Shown here: positions 11,893 to 23,093 of the stretch, piece by piece
Layout of the letters: every line of letters starts with the position of its first letter
Position numbering within the stretch: position 1 is the first letter of the stretch
NCBI RefSeq assembly: GCF_014898055.3
Contig: NW_023601104.1
Span: forward strand, 72,957,106-73,021,105
Reading direction: 5' to 3'
DNA length: 64,000 bases
Origin: Talpa occidentalis
Taxonomy: Eukaryota > Chordata > Mammalia > Eulipotyphla > Talpidae
Made by a program: the position numbers and the translations under genes
The notes under the pieces: generated by a model
Told to the model about the DNA's origin: nothing
Database searches by the model: none
What the model saw: only the letters and a program-made list of their open reading frames with translations

Positions 11893-12610
11893 ATGTTTAT
11901 GCTACATTACACATAAGAGGACATATTCTTTATCTTGCATTGTCTATGTTAATCTGTCACCTCAGTTTGAATGTACACACTTTGCTCAGTCTTTCTAGAG
12001 TAAATTCTAGTCTTCAGAGGCTCATCTTCTGATCTTTAATGACCTTATTACCTGAAGTTTGAATGAACATGAGCAAATCTTGATTTACTTGGCCGCATAA
12101 GATGAGTACTTTATTTTTCTCAATCCTGCCCCATAGAGATAGACACATATAGACATATACACTTAAATTTTACTTGCCTTTGTAGAGCATAGTACAAGCC
12201 TGAACTTCCCCCCTCCCCTGCTCCACGCACCAGTGACACCATGGCCCTCTCTCTCCGTGGTGGTGCCATTTGTCTTCATTAGGTCTCCAGGTCATTGGCC
12301 TTCATTAGCCTACTGCGGCCTCTCATTTGATTTGCATTGCAGGCTCCCCATATAGGTAATGATTCCAATTTTGAAAATATCCAGAGGTTACAGCAAAGAA
12401 CCTGGACCAGAAAGAAAGATGCAGGCAGAAATGACAGGCACGGTGCTAACTCCCTCACCCTTGCCCCACGGGCACCTTCTGGAGAACACAGGCTGCAGGC
12501 TGCTTGGGACTGTGGAGCTGGGAGGCTTGTTCTAGAATGGTTTTTCTTCAATAAATGGGCATTCTTTATTGTCTTGTAGGGATCCCACATAGTTACCATC
12601 ACAGAAAACT
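11893..12610. other. Unassigned non-coding DNA
   Basis: Unique-looking sequence between the truncated L1 end and the LTR. The 146-aa minus-strand frame (12279-12719) overlaps the LTR edge and has no recognisable domain. No signal for a gene. Confidence 0.45.
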
Positions 12611-13122
12611 TGACAAGGAAAATCAGAACTGAAAGTTTCTGCAAGGTAAAGAAAAGAAGAGCCAGGCCAAGCTGTCTCAAAGGCAGGGGAAATTTATTGT
12701 GCCCCTGTACGAAATTCACAGGCCCAAGGTGGGGGTTGGTAAATTCGTGCCCATTGTCAGGGAAAGGCAGGTTTTTATGGGGTGGGGAGAGGGAAACAGG
12801 TCTTGCAGGTAGGGGAACTGATTTGAGGAGGAACAGAGTTGTTTTCTGATGGTATTAGCAGGCCCTCATTCTTGCCTCTAGGTGGGCTTCCTCATTCTCA
12901 CCCCTAGGTGGGCTTCCTTATTCTGGCCCCTATGTGGGCTTCCTCTTTCTGGCCTCCTGCATCGATCTTTCAAGAACCTTAGCCTGAATCCACCAAATGT
13001 TTTTAAAAGGCATCAGCTCCTCTCCTGTCTGTCTCCCTACATATTGGACACCACTATAGCTGTGGAACCTGTTGTTAACCTGAACAACCTGACCCTTCCT
13101 GTCTTGCCTCAGGATTGTTTCA
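12611..13122 (-). mobile_element. ERV1-like LTR, minus strand
   Basis: Read on the minus strand, it starts with TG (TGAAACAATCC, from 13122) and has a TATA-like 'CCATAAAAACC' (plus strand at 12771-12780). An AATAAA polyadenylation signal lies about 75 bases further on (plus-strand TTTATT at 12693-12698) in a 'GGGGCACAATAAATTTCCCC' context. This spacing and base composition are typical of gammaretrovirus-related LTRs. No internal retroviral sequence or primer site is adjacent, so it is probably solo. The U5 end (left boundary) is approximate and no clean target duplication was found. Confidence 0.72.
12863..12955. repeat. 26-bp minisatellite inside the LTR
   Basis: About three and a half units share the core 'gtgggcttcct', with successive cores at 12882, 12908 and 12934, a 26-bp period. 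A partial unit precedes them. The units differ at a few positions. It lies in the U3 part of the minus-strand LTR, where direct repeats often carry transcription factor sites; that role is inference. Confidence 0.88.
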
Positions 13123-13149
13123 TGTGATGATTTTGGGACCTAGATATCT

Positions 13150-13345
13150 CTTCTCTCAGCTGGTTAATCCCTACTTATCTTTCAGGTCTACCTCTCTGTG
13201 CCCTCCAGTCTAAATTAGCCCTCTCTAATTCTCTTTTAGTATTCTGATCTCATCACTCTTAACATCCACAAACAAATTACATATTTAATTTGTTGTCTTT
13301 TGGTTTATGTCTATCTTCTCTGTCTCTCTTCTCACCCTAAGAATT
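13150..13345 (+). mobile_element. LINE-2 3' fragment
   Basis: This is sense L2 3' sequence: 'atctttcaggtctacctc' near 13179, a pyrimidine-rich segment, 'ttgttgtcttttggtttatgtctatc' and 'cctaagaatttagagca', corresponding to the L2 'actagaatgtaagctc' block. It sits directly before an MLT1-like LTR, the same L2-then-MLT1 order as at 5800-6605, but the sequences diverge too much to be a recent duplication. Confidence 0.6.
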
Positions 13346-13349
13346 TAGA

Positions 13350-13735
13350 GCAAATTATGGACTTGATGTTTGTGTCTTCCCCAAATTCTTATGTGAAGCC
13401 CTAGTTCCCAACATGATGGTATTTTGAGGTGAGGCTTTTGGGAGGTAATTACTTTTGGATGATGTCATAGGTGCAGCTCTCACATGATGGGATTTGTGTC
13501 CCTATAAGAGATGAAGAGACCAGGGTTCTCTTTCTGTGTCTGCCACGTGAGGACACAGCAAGAAGGTAGTTGTCTACAAGCCAGGAAGGGGGTCTGCAGA
13601 AGCTGACAATGCTGATCTTGGACTTCTAGCTTCCAGAACTATGAGATATAAATATTTGCCTGTTAAACATCCATTCAATGACAGTCTCATTATAGCAACC
13701 ATTATGTGCAAACTAAGATAAGAGACTCTGGAGAC
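13350..13735 (+). mobile_element. MLT1-like (MaLR/ERVL-type) LTR
   Basis: The blocks are in MLT1 order: 'gatgtttgtgtcttcccc', 'atgatggtattttgaggtga', 'cttttgggaggtaatta', 'ccctataagag', 'ccacgtgaggacacagcaag' near 13543, 'gatcttggacttctagc' near 13614, 'ccagaactatgagatataaa' and a terminal region with 'ctcattatagcaacc'. This is a nearly full LTR in sense orientation with no internal region. The 136-aa and 129-aa minus-strand frames that begin in or beyond it are not genes. Confidence 0.83.
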
Positions 13736-14279
13736 AATATCTATTTTGTTCTGTAGACCTAGCATCTCATACCATACAGTGAGCAGGTACTTAGTTTGTA
13801 TTGTGTAAATGACTGTTCCTTTACCACTACTGATAAAGGAAAAGGCTGTCCTCTCTCCTGTGGGCCAGAGTACAAGCACTTTCTGCCCCGCATGCACTGG
13901 CTCACAGCAGGTAAGTGATACCCTCTGGGCATGAGGGCAATAACATGGAAAAGAAGAGGTGGGAAGGGCGTCAGAATAGAACATAAACAGGATTGTGATG
14001 TTCTAGTAGCTCCCCTCACTGCCAGTTTCTGAGAAAGCAGTGAATATAATGAGAAAGAATTGAGGATTAAAACACCACATAATAAACAAAGGACAAAATC
14101 ATAATGCCAATGAGTCCCATTCTCCAGCATTTTAGCTACTACAGTCAATAAAAACCAGCTGTGAAAACATTTCTGGTCCTAAGAAAACTATGTGAAATAA
14201 CACATTGGAATGATCTGAAGACTGATATTTGCTAATAACAAATTTGGGGTGTTTAGAAGTAAATTTCAAAGCCATTTGT
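13736..14279. other. Unassigned non-coding DNA
   Basis: No feature recognised. Two overlapping minus-strand frames (to 14148) lack any domain and I rejected them. Confidence 0.45.
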
Positions 14280-15440
14280 ATTAGAAATTATTTCAGCTGC
14301 AAATAACAGTATAACCACAGTATGTGGGTATAGACATTTAATTATTTCATGGAACAGAAAGTTTAGTGAGTGGCTCCAACACGGGACAAAAGCGAGGGCC
14401 TAATGGGACCCAGCCTCTCCCCATCTTTCTGCTTTGCTTTCTTAGTGTGTGTTTAGAACAAATCCAGTCTTCTTCCTATGTGTCCCCTTTACTTTATGCA
14501 ACTACCATACTCACAACACTGTGTTACCAGATGTGTGGGTTTTCCCCACACCTCAATTCCCCAATATATGCTGGGTGTCCTATAATTTAACTCAAACTGA
14601 CATTATTTACCTGGAGAGCATCTGATTAAGGGATCATTCTGACAAGACTGCCCTCCACCCCCAATCCAAGTAATAGGTCCCCAGGTTACCCAGTTTCTGT
14701 CCAGTTTGGCTACAAATCAGAGGTTCCCATGATTTCCTCCTCCTTGGATTCTATTATTGACCAGAATAGCTCATGGAACTCAGAGAAACACCTAAGTTTT
14801 CTAGGTTATTATACAATGAGAGATATAACAGGGGACACAGAAGAAGATCCAGATGAGGAGGTAGACAGGTGCCAAGGGCACCCTATACATCTGAGGTGTG
14901 TGGTTGTGTTCATGATCATGGAAACTCTCCAAATTCTTTCTGGTGAGCAGTCCCCATCCAGGAGCCCACCAGAAGTCACCTCATTGGAATAAGACATTGT
15001 GATCACCAGGAAATTCCAAGGAATTTAGGAGCTCTATGCAGGAAGCAGGGCAGACACCTATATATATTTCTGTCATCTCACCATAGGTCAGTAATGGCTC
15101 CCTTCATGGTGGTAAGATGGTGGCCTCGGATCCAAGAATTTGTCCTCACAGAATGTTATCCCAGGTGCAAAGGGCAACAAGGTGGAGGAACACCCTTTCT
15201 CTTGCTGTTCTCTCTTTCATCAGACAGGAAAACTTTCCCAGGAGTTTGTCTCAGGTCTCACTGGCCAGCTAGGTCACATGCCCACCTGAAGGCAGATCTC
15301 TCGAAAAAAGGAACAGAATTGCACTGCTGACCTAGACCAGTCAGCAGCCATCCTCTAGGGATAGGCCCATTGCCCTCCATGTGGAATTGGGCTCTGCTAA
15401 TACAGAAGAAGGGGAGAGTGGGTATTGGGCAAGTAACCAA
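14280..15440. mobile_element. Cluster of old interspersed repeats, family not named
   Basis: Several blocks look like widely dispersed ancient mammalian repeats rather than unique DNA: 'cagctgcaaataacagtata' near 14295, an LTR-like stretch at about 14640-14990 with 'ccatgatttcctcctccttg' and 'ctcatggaactcagagaaa', and a segment at about 15240-15370 with 'ggccagctaggtcacatgcc'. I recognise the style of the sequence but not the exact consensus, so no family is assigned. No coding potential. Confidence 0.4.
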
Positions 15441-15859
15441 CATTGTTTACACATAAATATTCACTGTTATTTATTTTCAACTGTGCTAATACATAAATAG
15501 GTATAGCTCAATTCAAAATAAGGTAAGCTTTATGTTCAGATCTGAGATGCTTATCAGACCATCTTCTTATCAAGTAGACCGGAACAGTTTTAGTTCCAAC
15601 ATATACAATCACCCTAAGTTTATCTGATTTCATGTTAAAAAAAAAAAAAAGCATTAAACTTTGTATCTCTGGGAAGATTCCAATGTGATAATCATCCATT
15701 AAAAGTTACATAATGAGTAGCTGCAATGTCCCTGGTGCAGTGGTTTAACACTATAACTAGTATGTGGTCTTCCTTTGAATAACTACAGTTGGGCCGGTTA
15801 ACTATTATTATAGGTACAAGCACATGGAGTAAGGGGATGTTCCTTGGGATAGCCTGATC

Positions 15860-17000
15860 TGGGAATCAGAGAGAACTTTTGGAGGTTGTGACATTTAAAG
15901 AGAGACCTGGGGAACACCTGGAGATAGCAATGAGGAGTGGGTTGAGCAGTAGGTTATGTGAGGAGGTGTAGATAAAGGAGTATTCCAAGCAGAGACTTGA
16001 AGGTGTGTGTGCTCAGGCAAATTTTGAAAAAGAAAAAAAAAAAAAGTAATTCAGTATGGCTAAAAGAAAGCAATTGGTAGTGTGAGAAAAGAGCTAAACT
16101 GGGGTCATATCATGAATTCAGATTCTATCTCAAAAATCTAGCTGCAGTGTGGAAGTAGATCAGAGAGGGTTAGAGGTCGATGCATTGTGGGCCCCACTGC
16201 TGATGGCGCCCCACACCCTCATGCTTCACCCTCATGCTGAGTGTGTCTTTCCACCTCTCAACTTTGGACCAGGTAATTTGACTTGGTTTGGCCAATGGCA
16301 TGTGTCTAGAAGTGACAGTGTTCTAGTTCTGAGCCTAGGCTTTAAGGGGCCTTGGGTATTTCCACTTGCACTCTTGTACCTCTGCCTTTGCCATGATAAG
16401 AACAAATCTGCCAATGCACTAAACCCAAAGTGAAGATGGGAGACAAATGGAGCAGAGCCATCCCAGCTGCTACAGCCAGAAGCGCAGCCAGCCCAGCTGC
16501 CCCACAAACTCATAACAGAGAAATAAATGTTTTTGTTGCTTTGGGATGTTCAGATTCCTCAGTATGGAACAACATGCTAGGAGTTGGGTAGGCTCTATCT
16601 AGGGGACTATAATGGGAGGGAGATGGAGAATAACAGAGAGGTTATAAAGATACTTCTAAGATAGAATTGTCATGATGTAGGAGCTTGTAGAGAGAAGTTA
16701 GAATGATTCCTGGGGTTTTCTTGAGAGTAACTATTCACTGAGGTGGGAAACTTGAGGGGAAGATGATGTGTTATGTTGAATTTGATGTGAGATTCCCAAG
16801 GGGAAAAGTCCAGTAGGCACGAGTCTAGACTTAGGCCAAGGTCCAGTGGGGCCATAAGTGAATATACAGGTGAATGCTGAAGGTATGGTTCTAGAAGAGA
16901 GCCAAGAGCAAGAGTGTGGAAGACAGCTCTGGAGATGCCAGTATTCAAGGGCAAAAGAACAAAAATTTTCAAAGAGCAGCCAAGTGAAGGAGAAACTCTA
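15860..17000 (-). mobile_element. Antisense LINE-2, interrupted
   Basis: L2 on the minus strand in two parts. 15860-16030 contains 'tgacatttaaagagagacct' and 'gtattccaagcagagac', the complement of the L2 3' ORF2 end. 16600-17000 contains 'gaatgattcctggggttttc' and 'agtaggcacgagtctagac', matching an upstream ORF2 part. Between them, about 16150-16550 is an unrelated old repeat with an AATAAA-type end ('agagaaataaatg' near 16519). All frames are broken. Confidence 0.6.
16150..16550 (+). mobile_element. Old LTR-like repeat inserted in L2
   Basis: The block contains 'ggtttggccaatggcatgtg', 'ggagcagagccatcccagc' and the end 'acagagaaataaatgttttt' followed by 'tgttgctttggg'. This layout is typical of old mammalian LTR or medium-reiterated elements with a polyadenylation signal near the end. 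It splits an antisense L2, so it came later. The short duplication 'caccctcatgct' occurs twice in tandem near 16214-16239. I do not assert a family name. Confidence 0.5.
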
Positions 17001-18654
17001 AGGAGGGAGAGTGCTAAGAGCTGAGGATAAGAGGCTCTGAAAAGAGGTTGTGGTCAGTTGAGCAAAAACAGCTTAAAGAGGCAAGGAATCGATCAAGAAC
17101 CATGAGGAGTTTACTTAATATTAATACAAATAAAGAAAAGAGATTTTTGCCCAGGAAATGTTATACAAGCCCACAGAAGATGAGTCAACAGAGCTCTAAC
17201 CAGAAGTTCGGACACCAAGATTTACTGAGATTTTTAGAAATGAAAATAGCAAGGTCCAGGGCATTTTGAGTCACGTCCCTTCCCAGTCCCTCTGGGTGAG
17301 CAGTGCCTTTCCTGCAGCAGTGCCTTTTCCTGTGTCATTCAGGCCACTCAATCCGGAGGTCTCAGCAACCCTGACAAGTCTATGAGAAGCAATGTGTGTC
17401 AGGCACCAGAAGTAGCCATGGTCCCTCAGACTCAATTCCCATCCATCTGGGAACTTTCTGAATGCCAGGGAGGTCTCTGCTGAATCCAGTCTGGCTTCTA
17501 CCGTCAGGACCCAGGATGGCACAGGTGCCTACAGCGCACTGGGTATTTTCTATTTGCATTCAGAGCGTGAGCTCTGCAGATCAGCTGTGGGTTGAAAAGT
17601 TGAAATATCAATACATTTTCCACAGTAGGTAGGGAGGCGGGAGAGGGTGTACTGGAGGGAATGTAGGAATGTAGGGAGTCAAATGCTTGCTGAATCAAAT
17701 ACACACACACAGGGCCTCGCAGCCCAGCACAGTACTTGCTGGCGTTCACCAAGAATGGCCATATTTATGATATCAGGGACTGCTCAGGTTGGGGATACCA
17801 GCTACTTGAAGTTTGTTTTCCTCTTCAATTGAAACTGACATTTCCCCATGATTGGATTACTTTGAAATCAAGAAATTGCAGCTCAGATAGTTCATAAATT
17901 TATTTCTGTTCCACCTTGTAGCATTTATTACAAAGACTGATCAGCCAGAGAATATGAGCTTTCTGCTTTTATTTCCTGTTTTATTGCAGTCACCTTTTAA
18001 GATGGGGTGGTGTAGTTAGCAGAGTGGGGGTAGCTCACAGCTCTCATTGTCTTCCTATATTGCCTAACTCCATCCAGAACTCAGAGAAAGATTCTGGGAA
18101 AACATGTCAAGTGTCCTGGGAGAGGAAGCTGCTGAGGGCTGAAATCCCACATCATATTGGAGAAAGACCCAGAAGAATTAGAGTGAGCCAGCCATTCTCT
18201 CCATTCTCTCCACCTCCTCCCCCTGCAGCCATCCTTAGCTACAGGTAGAAAGGGCCCTGGGTCTGAGGGAAGAGATTATAAACCCAAGTGTCCTGGAGAG
18301 GCATTCTGGGACTATCGGGGGTCAAAGGTCATGATCCCATACATGTGCGAACTGGGTATGTATGAGAGAAGGAGAAGATAGTGAATTGTCCCTGAACTCC
18401 AGACGCCCCCATCTTTGTGGGCTCACTGAGCTGAAATCCAGGATAGGACAGTCCCTGTGTGCTCAGAAAGCACTATGGAGAGCTTCCTGGAAGAAGCAGA
18501 GGCTTCTGCTTGCAAGACCCCTTTGATGTGCCTTCGAAGTTGTTAGGTCCAGATAAATGAAACAGGAAGGGAGGCAGGAGTGCAGGCCAGAAACCAATTC
18601 CAAAAATAATTGTGCATTTGACAGTGTTGCAGGATGGTGCTGAACACTTCAACT
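17001..18654. other. Unassigned non-coding DNA
   Basis: No gene or confident repeat. A short CA run lies near 17701-17711. Several frames of 60-90 aa occur on both strands without domains. Confidence 0.45.
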
Positions 18655-18800
18655 TGATATTCTGGCTCCCACATTTGTCAGCACTGTGACCTTTATTTGC
18701 CTCAGTTTCCTTACTTGTTAAAGGGAGGGGGCAAAAAAAAAAAAATGGATTCTTACCTTATAGGGTTGCTGAAAGGACTAAATGGCAAAATCCACGTAAA
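18655..18800 (+). mobile_element. MIR SINE fragment
   Basis: Sense MIR core and 3' half: 'gtgacctttatttgcctcag', 'tttccttacttgttaaaggg', an A run, then 'accttatagggttgctgaaa' and 'ggactaaatgg'. This follows the MIR order (CTCAGTTTCC, then TAAAATGGG, then the CATAGGGTTG block). Ancient, inactive tRNA-derived SINE. Confidence 0.75.
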
Positions 18801-19039
18801 GTCTAAGGTCTGGGCTTGCCCACCAGGAGCTCCCACCAGGAGATCTCTGTAAATGCAGGTCAGCTAAGGGGCAGGATCCGGCCTTCTGTGTCTCTCTTGA
18901 GGGGTGAGGAGGGTGAGGGACACTCAGGGCCTTCCTTTGTTTCGTGGGTGCTGTTCACATAAGAGAGAGTGTTGACCAGTCATAATCCACCGAAAAATTA
19001 ATGGACAATGTATTTTAAGCATAAGATCATATCTTATTT

Positions 19040-19083
19040 GGGGTTTAAACACCAACTGTTTAAACAGTTGGTGTTTAAACCCC
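19040..19083. repeat. Perfect 44-bp palindrome with three GTTTAAAC sites
   Basis: From GGGG at 19040 to CCCC at 19083 the sequence equals its own reverse complement at every position, with no spacer and the centre between 19061 and 19062. It contains three GTTTAAAC octamers at 19043-19050, 19058-19065 and 19073-19080, spaced 15 bp, with the linkers ACCAACT-type and its inverse between them. Symmetry stops sharply at both ends (t at 19039 and t at 19084 do not pair). No known mobile element boundary coincides with it. Its cause is unknown. Confidence 0.97.
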
Positions 19084-19117
19084 TTGGTGGAATAAATGGC
19101 AAGGAGCACAATCTACC

Positions 19118-19240
19118 TTTCCTAACTGGGAAAATGAAATCTCAAACTGATTAAATAACTTGCTCCAAATCCCACAGTGAGATTATTGAAGAGCAGGGGC
19201 CTGAAGTCTGATCTATAAACTATAGGCCCAGGCCTCCCAA
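19118..19240 (-). mobile_element. MIR SINE fragment
   Basis: Antisense MIR: 'ctgggaaaatgaaatctcaa', 'aataacttgctccaaatccc', 'acagtgagattattgaagag', 'caggggcctgaagtctgatc'. This is the complement of the MIR core with the GACCTTGGGCAAGT-type segment. It lies about 35 bp to the right of the perfect palindrome. Confidence 0.72.
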
Positions 19241-19249
19241 TAAATCACA

Positions 19250-21267
19250 TTGCTCTCTGTCACCTACTACCCAGCAGGACCTGCCTTCCTCTGGTGCTCA
19301 TTTGGTCCTGCAAGATGGAATGTTTCCATCTAGCAAGCCAGGTTCAAAAACATAAGGTGTCACCTCAGGTATTTTCTTGGATGTTTGATTTTAATATCAA
19401 AGCTAGTTCTGACCATAAGGAGAAAATACTAGGGGCCAATTCACTCGGGTTTCTCTGACAGAAGAGAAGGGAGGGCTGAGGGCCAAACTAGCTCTTGAGG
19501 GTCGGCAGAAGGGAACCGGGGCACAGATAACTTTTATTGGAGTGAGTGGAGTGGAAACTTGACTTCTTGTAACTCTGCTGGACTGTTCATCCAAAGGAAA
19601 ATTGTGGCTTACATTCACAGAAAATCAGTAGCTGGAATTATTAACAACAGCAAAAGGAGCTGTTTGTGCAGCAAATAATTTGGGGTAATGCTTTGTAATT
19701 GATAGCTATTTCTATTATTTAAACACTAATTAATTCATGTACTAAGCCATGTATTGACTTTACTTTTGGGGTTATGGCAGCCCTCCTAGCTTAAAATCAT
19801 TTCTATTGTTTTCTTAAGATATTAAAAATGCACATTTTATTTATACTATTTGTGAGAGCGTATAGGATGACACCTTCTGAGAGCACTTATGGCCAGTTTA
19901 TGCAAAAGCCATCACACATAAGCTCTGGTCCTTGCAACAAGCCAGTCTGATGCTTTTCTTACCAGTAGAATTCCCAGAACATCCCTGTAAATTTGTCCGC
20001 ATAGTCTCCCTCTATTGGCTTCATTTGGTCCATCTGCATATCGAGATGACATATTGTCATCTGTGAATGCAGTTGCCATTTTACAGCAATGACTTGGCAG
20101 CTTCTGTTTTTCTACAGACAAGTCACATGGGCATGTCCACTTCTCTCTGGGCCTGCAAAAAGAGGGACATCACAACGATAATCCTTGGAAGTTCTCAGAT
20201 CACTATATTTGAATGAATTAACTGAATCGGTGGATAAGCTTTCTTGCAGGTGTTTTGAAGTTCTGACAGCTGGAAGGAGAAAAAACACAAGAAGAGCAAT
20301 GGGCCAGGGTTGCACGAAGATTCACTGCCAATGGACGGGAACTGTCTGTTCCTGTTTAGTATCTTTGCAGCTTCCTGAGGGCTGAGTTTCACTATTTGAC
20401 TCCTACTATCCCTTAAAACAACAGGCTGCACATAAAGTAAAATCTATTGTATCTCAGCTCAGGCTCTGGGCTGATGTTTTATGAGATATTCTGGAACATT
20501 TTTCCAAGTTTATTTACAAAATGGGAGTCTTTGCATTCCATTTATTGAGCATATTAATTTTGTTTTTGTCTCAGGAAGACAAGAGAAGGTATTTATAAGC
20601 TGTCAGCCCTCACCTCACAAGGTCAGAGCTGAAAGCCCCATGTAGAAAAGATCAACCCCAGAATGAAAATAGTTTGCGTTGCTACTGGTGGCTCATGGCT
20701 GCGCAAGCCAGTTGGTCTCAGCAATCTATTGATAGATAGAATAAGATGATGGAATAACATTCCTTTTATTTTCATTAGTTTTATTGTGTTCCCTGATTTC
20801 CTATCAATGTCCTAGCTCCACCCATCTAGCTTGCAAATGTAAGAGGCATTTGCACTGAACTGAAATTTGGTACATGGTGTTCTTAGACCTGCAAGCACCT
20901 CCTTTTTCATCTTGTATTTACTGTGTTGAGCACTTTTCTAAATCACAGCTAGAAAACTTAAGTTCTTGGCACAGGAAGTCTTGTCTGCCTGGTTGAATCC
21001 CACAAGCTCCATGGTGTTCCTATCACCCCACTGAGCAGATCTAAAGTCAGGCCCCAAACTGTTCCCTACTCCATTTGCCCAGCCTTTAATAAGTTGCTGT
21101 GAGCCTTGTCAACCTGTCTTTAGGCTCAACCACCCACCACACCTCATGGGACATGACACAATATTTGGAAGAAGCAGACATAGTTAGATTTTTAAGTAAG
21201 AAAATTGTTAGAGAACCAAAGGCTACCTACAAATTGACTTTGGACTTTCCTTCTGGTAGAATTCATT
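19250..21267. other. Unassigned non-coding DNA; possible regulatory element
   Basis: This is about 2 kb without a confident repeat. The segment at about 19622-19770 is AT-rich and holds several homeodomain-like cores ('gtaattgatag' near 19694, 'ctaattaattcatg' near 19726). Together with the lack of repeats it could be a conserved non-coding element, which is inference only. Frames near 19912-20431 lack domains. Confidence 0.4.
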
Positions 21268-21284
21268 AAGAAATTATATGGGTT

Positions 21285-21550
21285 TGGGCCTCCCTGGTGG
21301 CGCAGGCAGTTGAGCGCAGCACTGTGAAGATGTCCAGTCTCTGCAGTGCCGGTTTGATCCCTGCTGGCCTCGGAGGAACCCACATGGCGAGCGTATCTCT
21401 CCTGTCTCGCCTGCTGCTCCCCTCAGCAGTGTATTTCATCAGTCTACCTGTTCTGTTCCCCGCTCTGTCTCTGGTGAATCCTCTCACCCTCCTGCGCATC
21501 TGGCCTGTACCTCAACTCTTGTATAAATAAAATAAATCTTAAGAAAAAAA
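21285..21550 (+). mobile_element. tRNA-derived SINE with target duplication
   Basis: This is a full-length copy and a good reference for the family. The head is 'gggcctccctggtggcgcag', the A box lies within TGGCGCAGGCAGTTGAGCG, the B box is GGTTTGATCCC near 21351, and a long tRNA-unrelated body follows. The tail is 'cttgtataaataaaataaat' with 'cttaag' and an A run. It is flanked by the 16-bp direct repeat 'agaaattatatgggtt' at 21269-21284 and 21551-21566, showing L1-type retrotransposition. The frames at 21297-21530 and 21266-21499 lie inside it and are not genes. Confidence 0.96.
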
Positions 21551-21566
21551 AGAAATTATATGGGTT

Positions 21567-22140
21567 AAAACAATTAAATTAAAAAATATTGATAAGGGAT
21601 ATGCCCTAGATATTAAGGTGAAATAACTATTTTCACACAAGTCAAAATATAGTCATATCAAGAAGAGATAATGAAGATATACTTATATTTATAATTGATC
21701 TATAATAAAGAATTATACATTCAATGAATGGATTTGGGGAAATTTAGTGCTTGAGGCAAAAAAGAATTCCCTCAGATAATCCTCCCACAGCATTTTACAA
21801 AACAGTTTTCAAATGAATGAGATGGATAAGAGTTATATGCACAATATGAAATATAAAAAATTGTAAAAAAAGATTTTTACCCAACATCTAGATGACGAAG
21901 GACTTTTTCAACATAAAGCAGAGGGGAAGATTAAACAGTTGACTAAATAAAAATTTAAACATCTGTAAAACAAAAATCAATGTTCATACAAAGACAAACT
22001 AGGGGGAAAAAATGGCTTTCAGGACAGGACATTGGGAAGAAGCAGTGACAGAGATAATGGCTTTTAAAGCTGCAAGAATTTCTACATTAAAAACAGAGCA
22101 ACTAAATACCAAAGAATTTAACATCTGACAACAACGTTCA
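21567..22140 (+). mobile_element. Old L1 3' ORF2 fragment (approximate)
   Basis: Sequence around 21785-22135 reads like the 3' portion of an old L1 ORF2 in sense: 'acgaaggactttttcaacat', 'aaagcagaggggaagatt', 'gactaaataaaaatttaaac' and 'atctgtaaaacaaaaatcaa'. The AT-rich part before it (21567-21780) is probably the same element but is less clear. Frames are destroyed. Confidence 0.55.
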
Positions 22141-22814
22141 CCATAAGGTTAAATGATGAGGTATTTCCACGCCCCACCCCGTACAAGTAAAAAAGGCAAA
22201 CCACTAATCTGCCAGGTACCAGCATATAAGCCAGAGGAAGCTGAGTGAGGGAGGGGAAACTTGACAGAGGCCCCACGGGCCAACTGGAGAACAGCAGTTG
22301 AATCTAGGAGTGGGGGCTCACTAGGAGTGGGGGGGCTCAAGGGAGTCTGTGATGAAGTCTTAAATGGTCCCAAACAGTCTTTGTTCTACCAGCTCTCTGG
22401 GTAAGTTCTCCATAATCATAGATGTTGTAGTTTTTGTATTGTTATTCTGAGGCTGTTATGTACATAAGACAGGATAAGGGCAAATGAGCCATTTCAGATT
22501 ATTCTCTCATCTCCCATATTATCAAGAACCCTGATTTTTCCCATGGAAGAAAGGAGACACAAATGCACCATAGATGAAGTTAAGTAAGTAAAAGCCTTAA
22601 TTCCTGAATTAAATTGGAAGTATCAATATGAATTCATGGGATGTGTTCCGTTCTGCTAGAATATGAGGTATCCCCAATATTGCCACATTGTGTAAAATGA
22701 CACCAGACTTGTGGTTAAAAAAAAAAAAAACAACTCAGAAACTTCAGTGACAAACTTTAAAAAAGGATAGAAATTTAGTAAGAATGGTAGCACACTTCTA
22801 CTTGTTAAATGGTT
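22141..22814. other. Unassigned non-coding DNA
   Basis: No gene. A local duplication of 'ctaggagtggggg...ctca' occurs at about 22304-22340, two copies 17-19 bp apart. A 14-A run lies near 22717-22730. Confidence 0.45.
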
Positions 22815-22832
22815 AAGAAATACATACATACT

Positions 22833-23093
22833 GGGCCTTCCTTGTGGCACAGGGGGTTGAGCACAGTGCTGTGAATCTGTACGTGGCCTCTGCGGTGTGG
22901 GTTTGATTCTGGCCAGCCAGGGAGATGCCCACATGGCATGGTAGACCTCTCCTGCCTCTCCCCCTGCTCCCATCAGCAGTGTTTTCAGTCGTCTGCCTGT
23001 TCTGGTCCCACTCTGTCTCTGGTGAATTCTCATACCCTCCCGTGCCTCTGGCCTGTACCCCGTTCTTGTATAAATAAATAAATTTTTTAAAAA
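22833..23093 (+). mobile_element. tRNA-derived SINE with 18-bp target duplication
   Basis: This copy has the head 'gggccttccttgtggcacag', the B box GGTTTGATTCTGG near 22900, the 'cccacatggcatgg' block and the tail 'cttgtataaataaataaatt'. It is flanked by a perfect 18-bp duplication, 'aagaaatacatacatact', at 22815-22832 and 23094-23111. The body resembles the copies at 21285, 48277 and 51925 (subfamily A, 'gcctgtaccc' before the tail). The 150-aa minus-strand frame at 22656-23108 is a shadow of it. Confidence 0.96.

Noticed and set aside
5800..13735. Repeated L2-then-MLT1 order at 5800-6605 and 13150-13735 as a segmental duplication
   Set aside because: The paired pieces match their families but differ strongly from each other and the flanks do not match, so they are independent old insertions.
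21285..23093. tRNA-like A and B boxes suggesting tRNA genes
   Set aside because: They belong to SINE heads. There is no cloverleaf of normal length and each is followed by a SINE body and A-rich tail.
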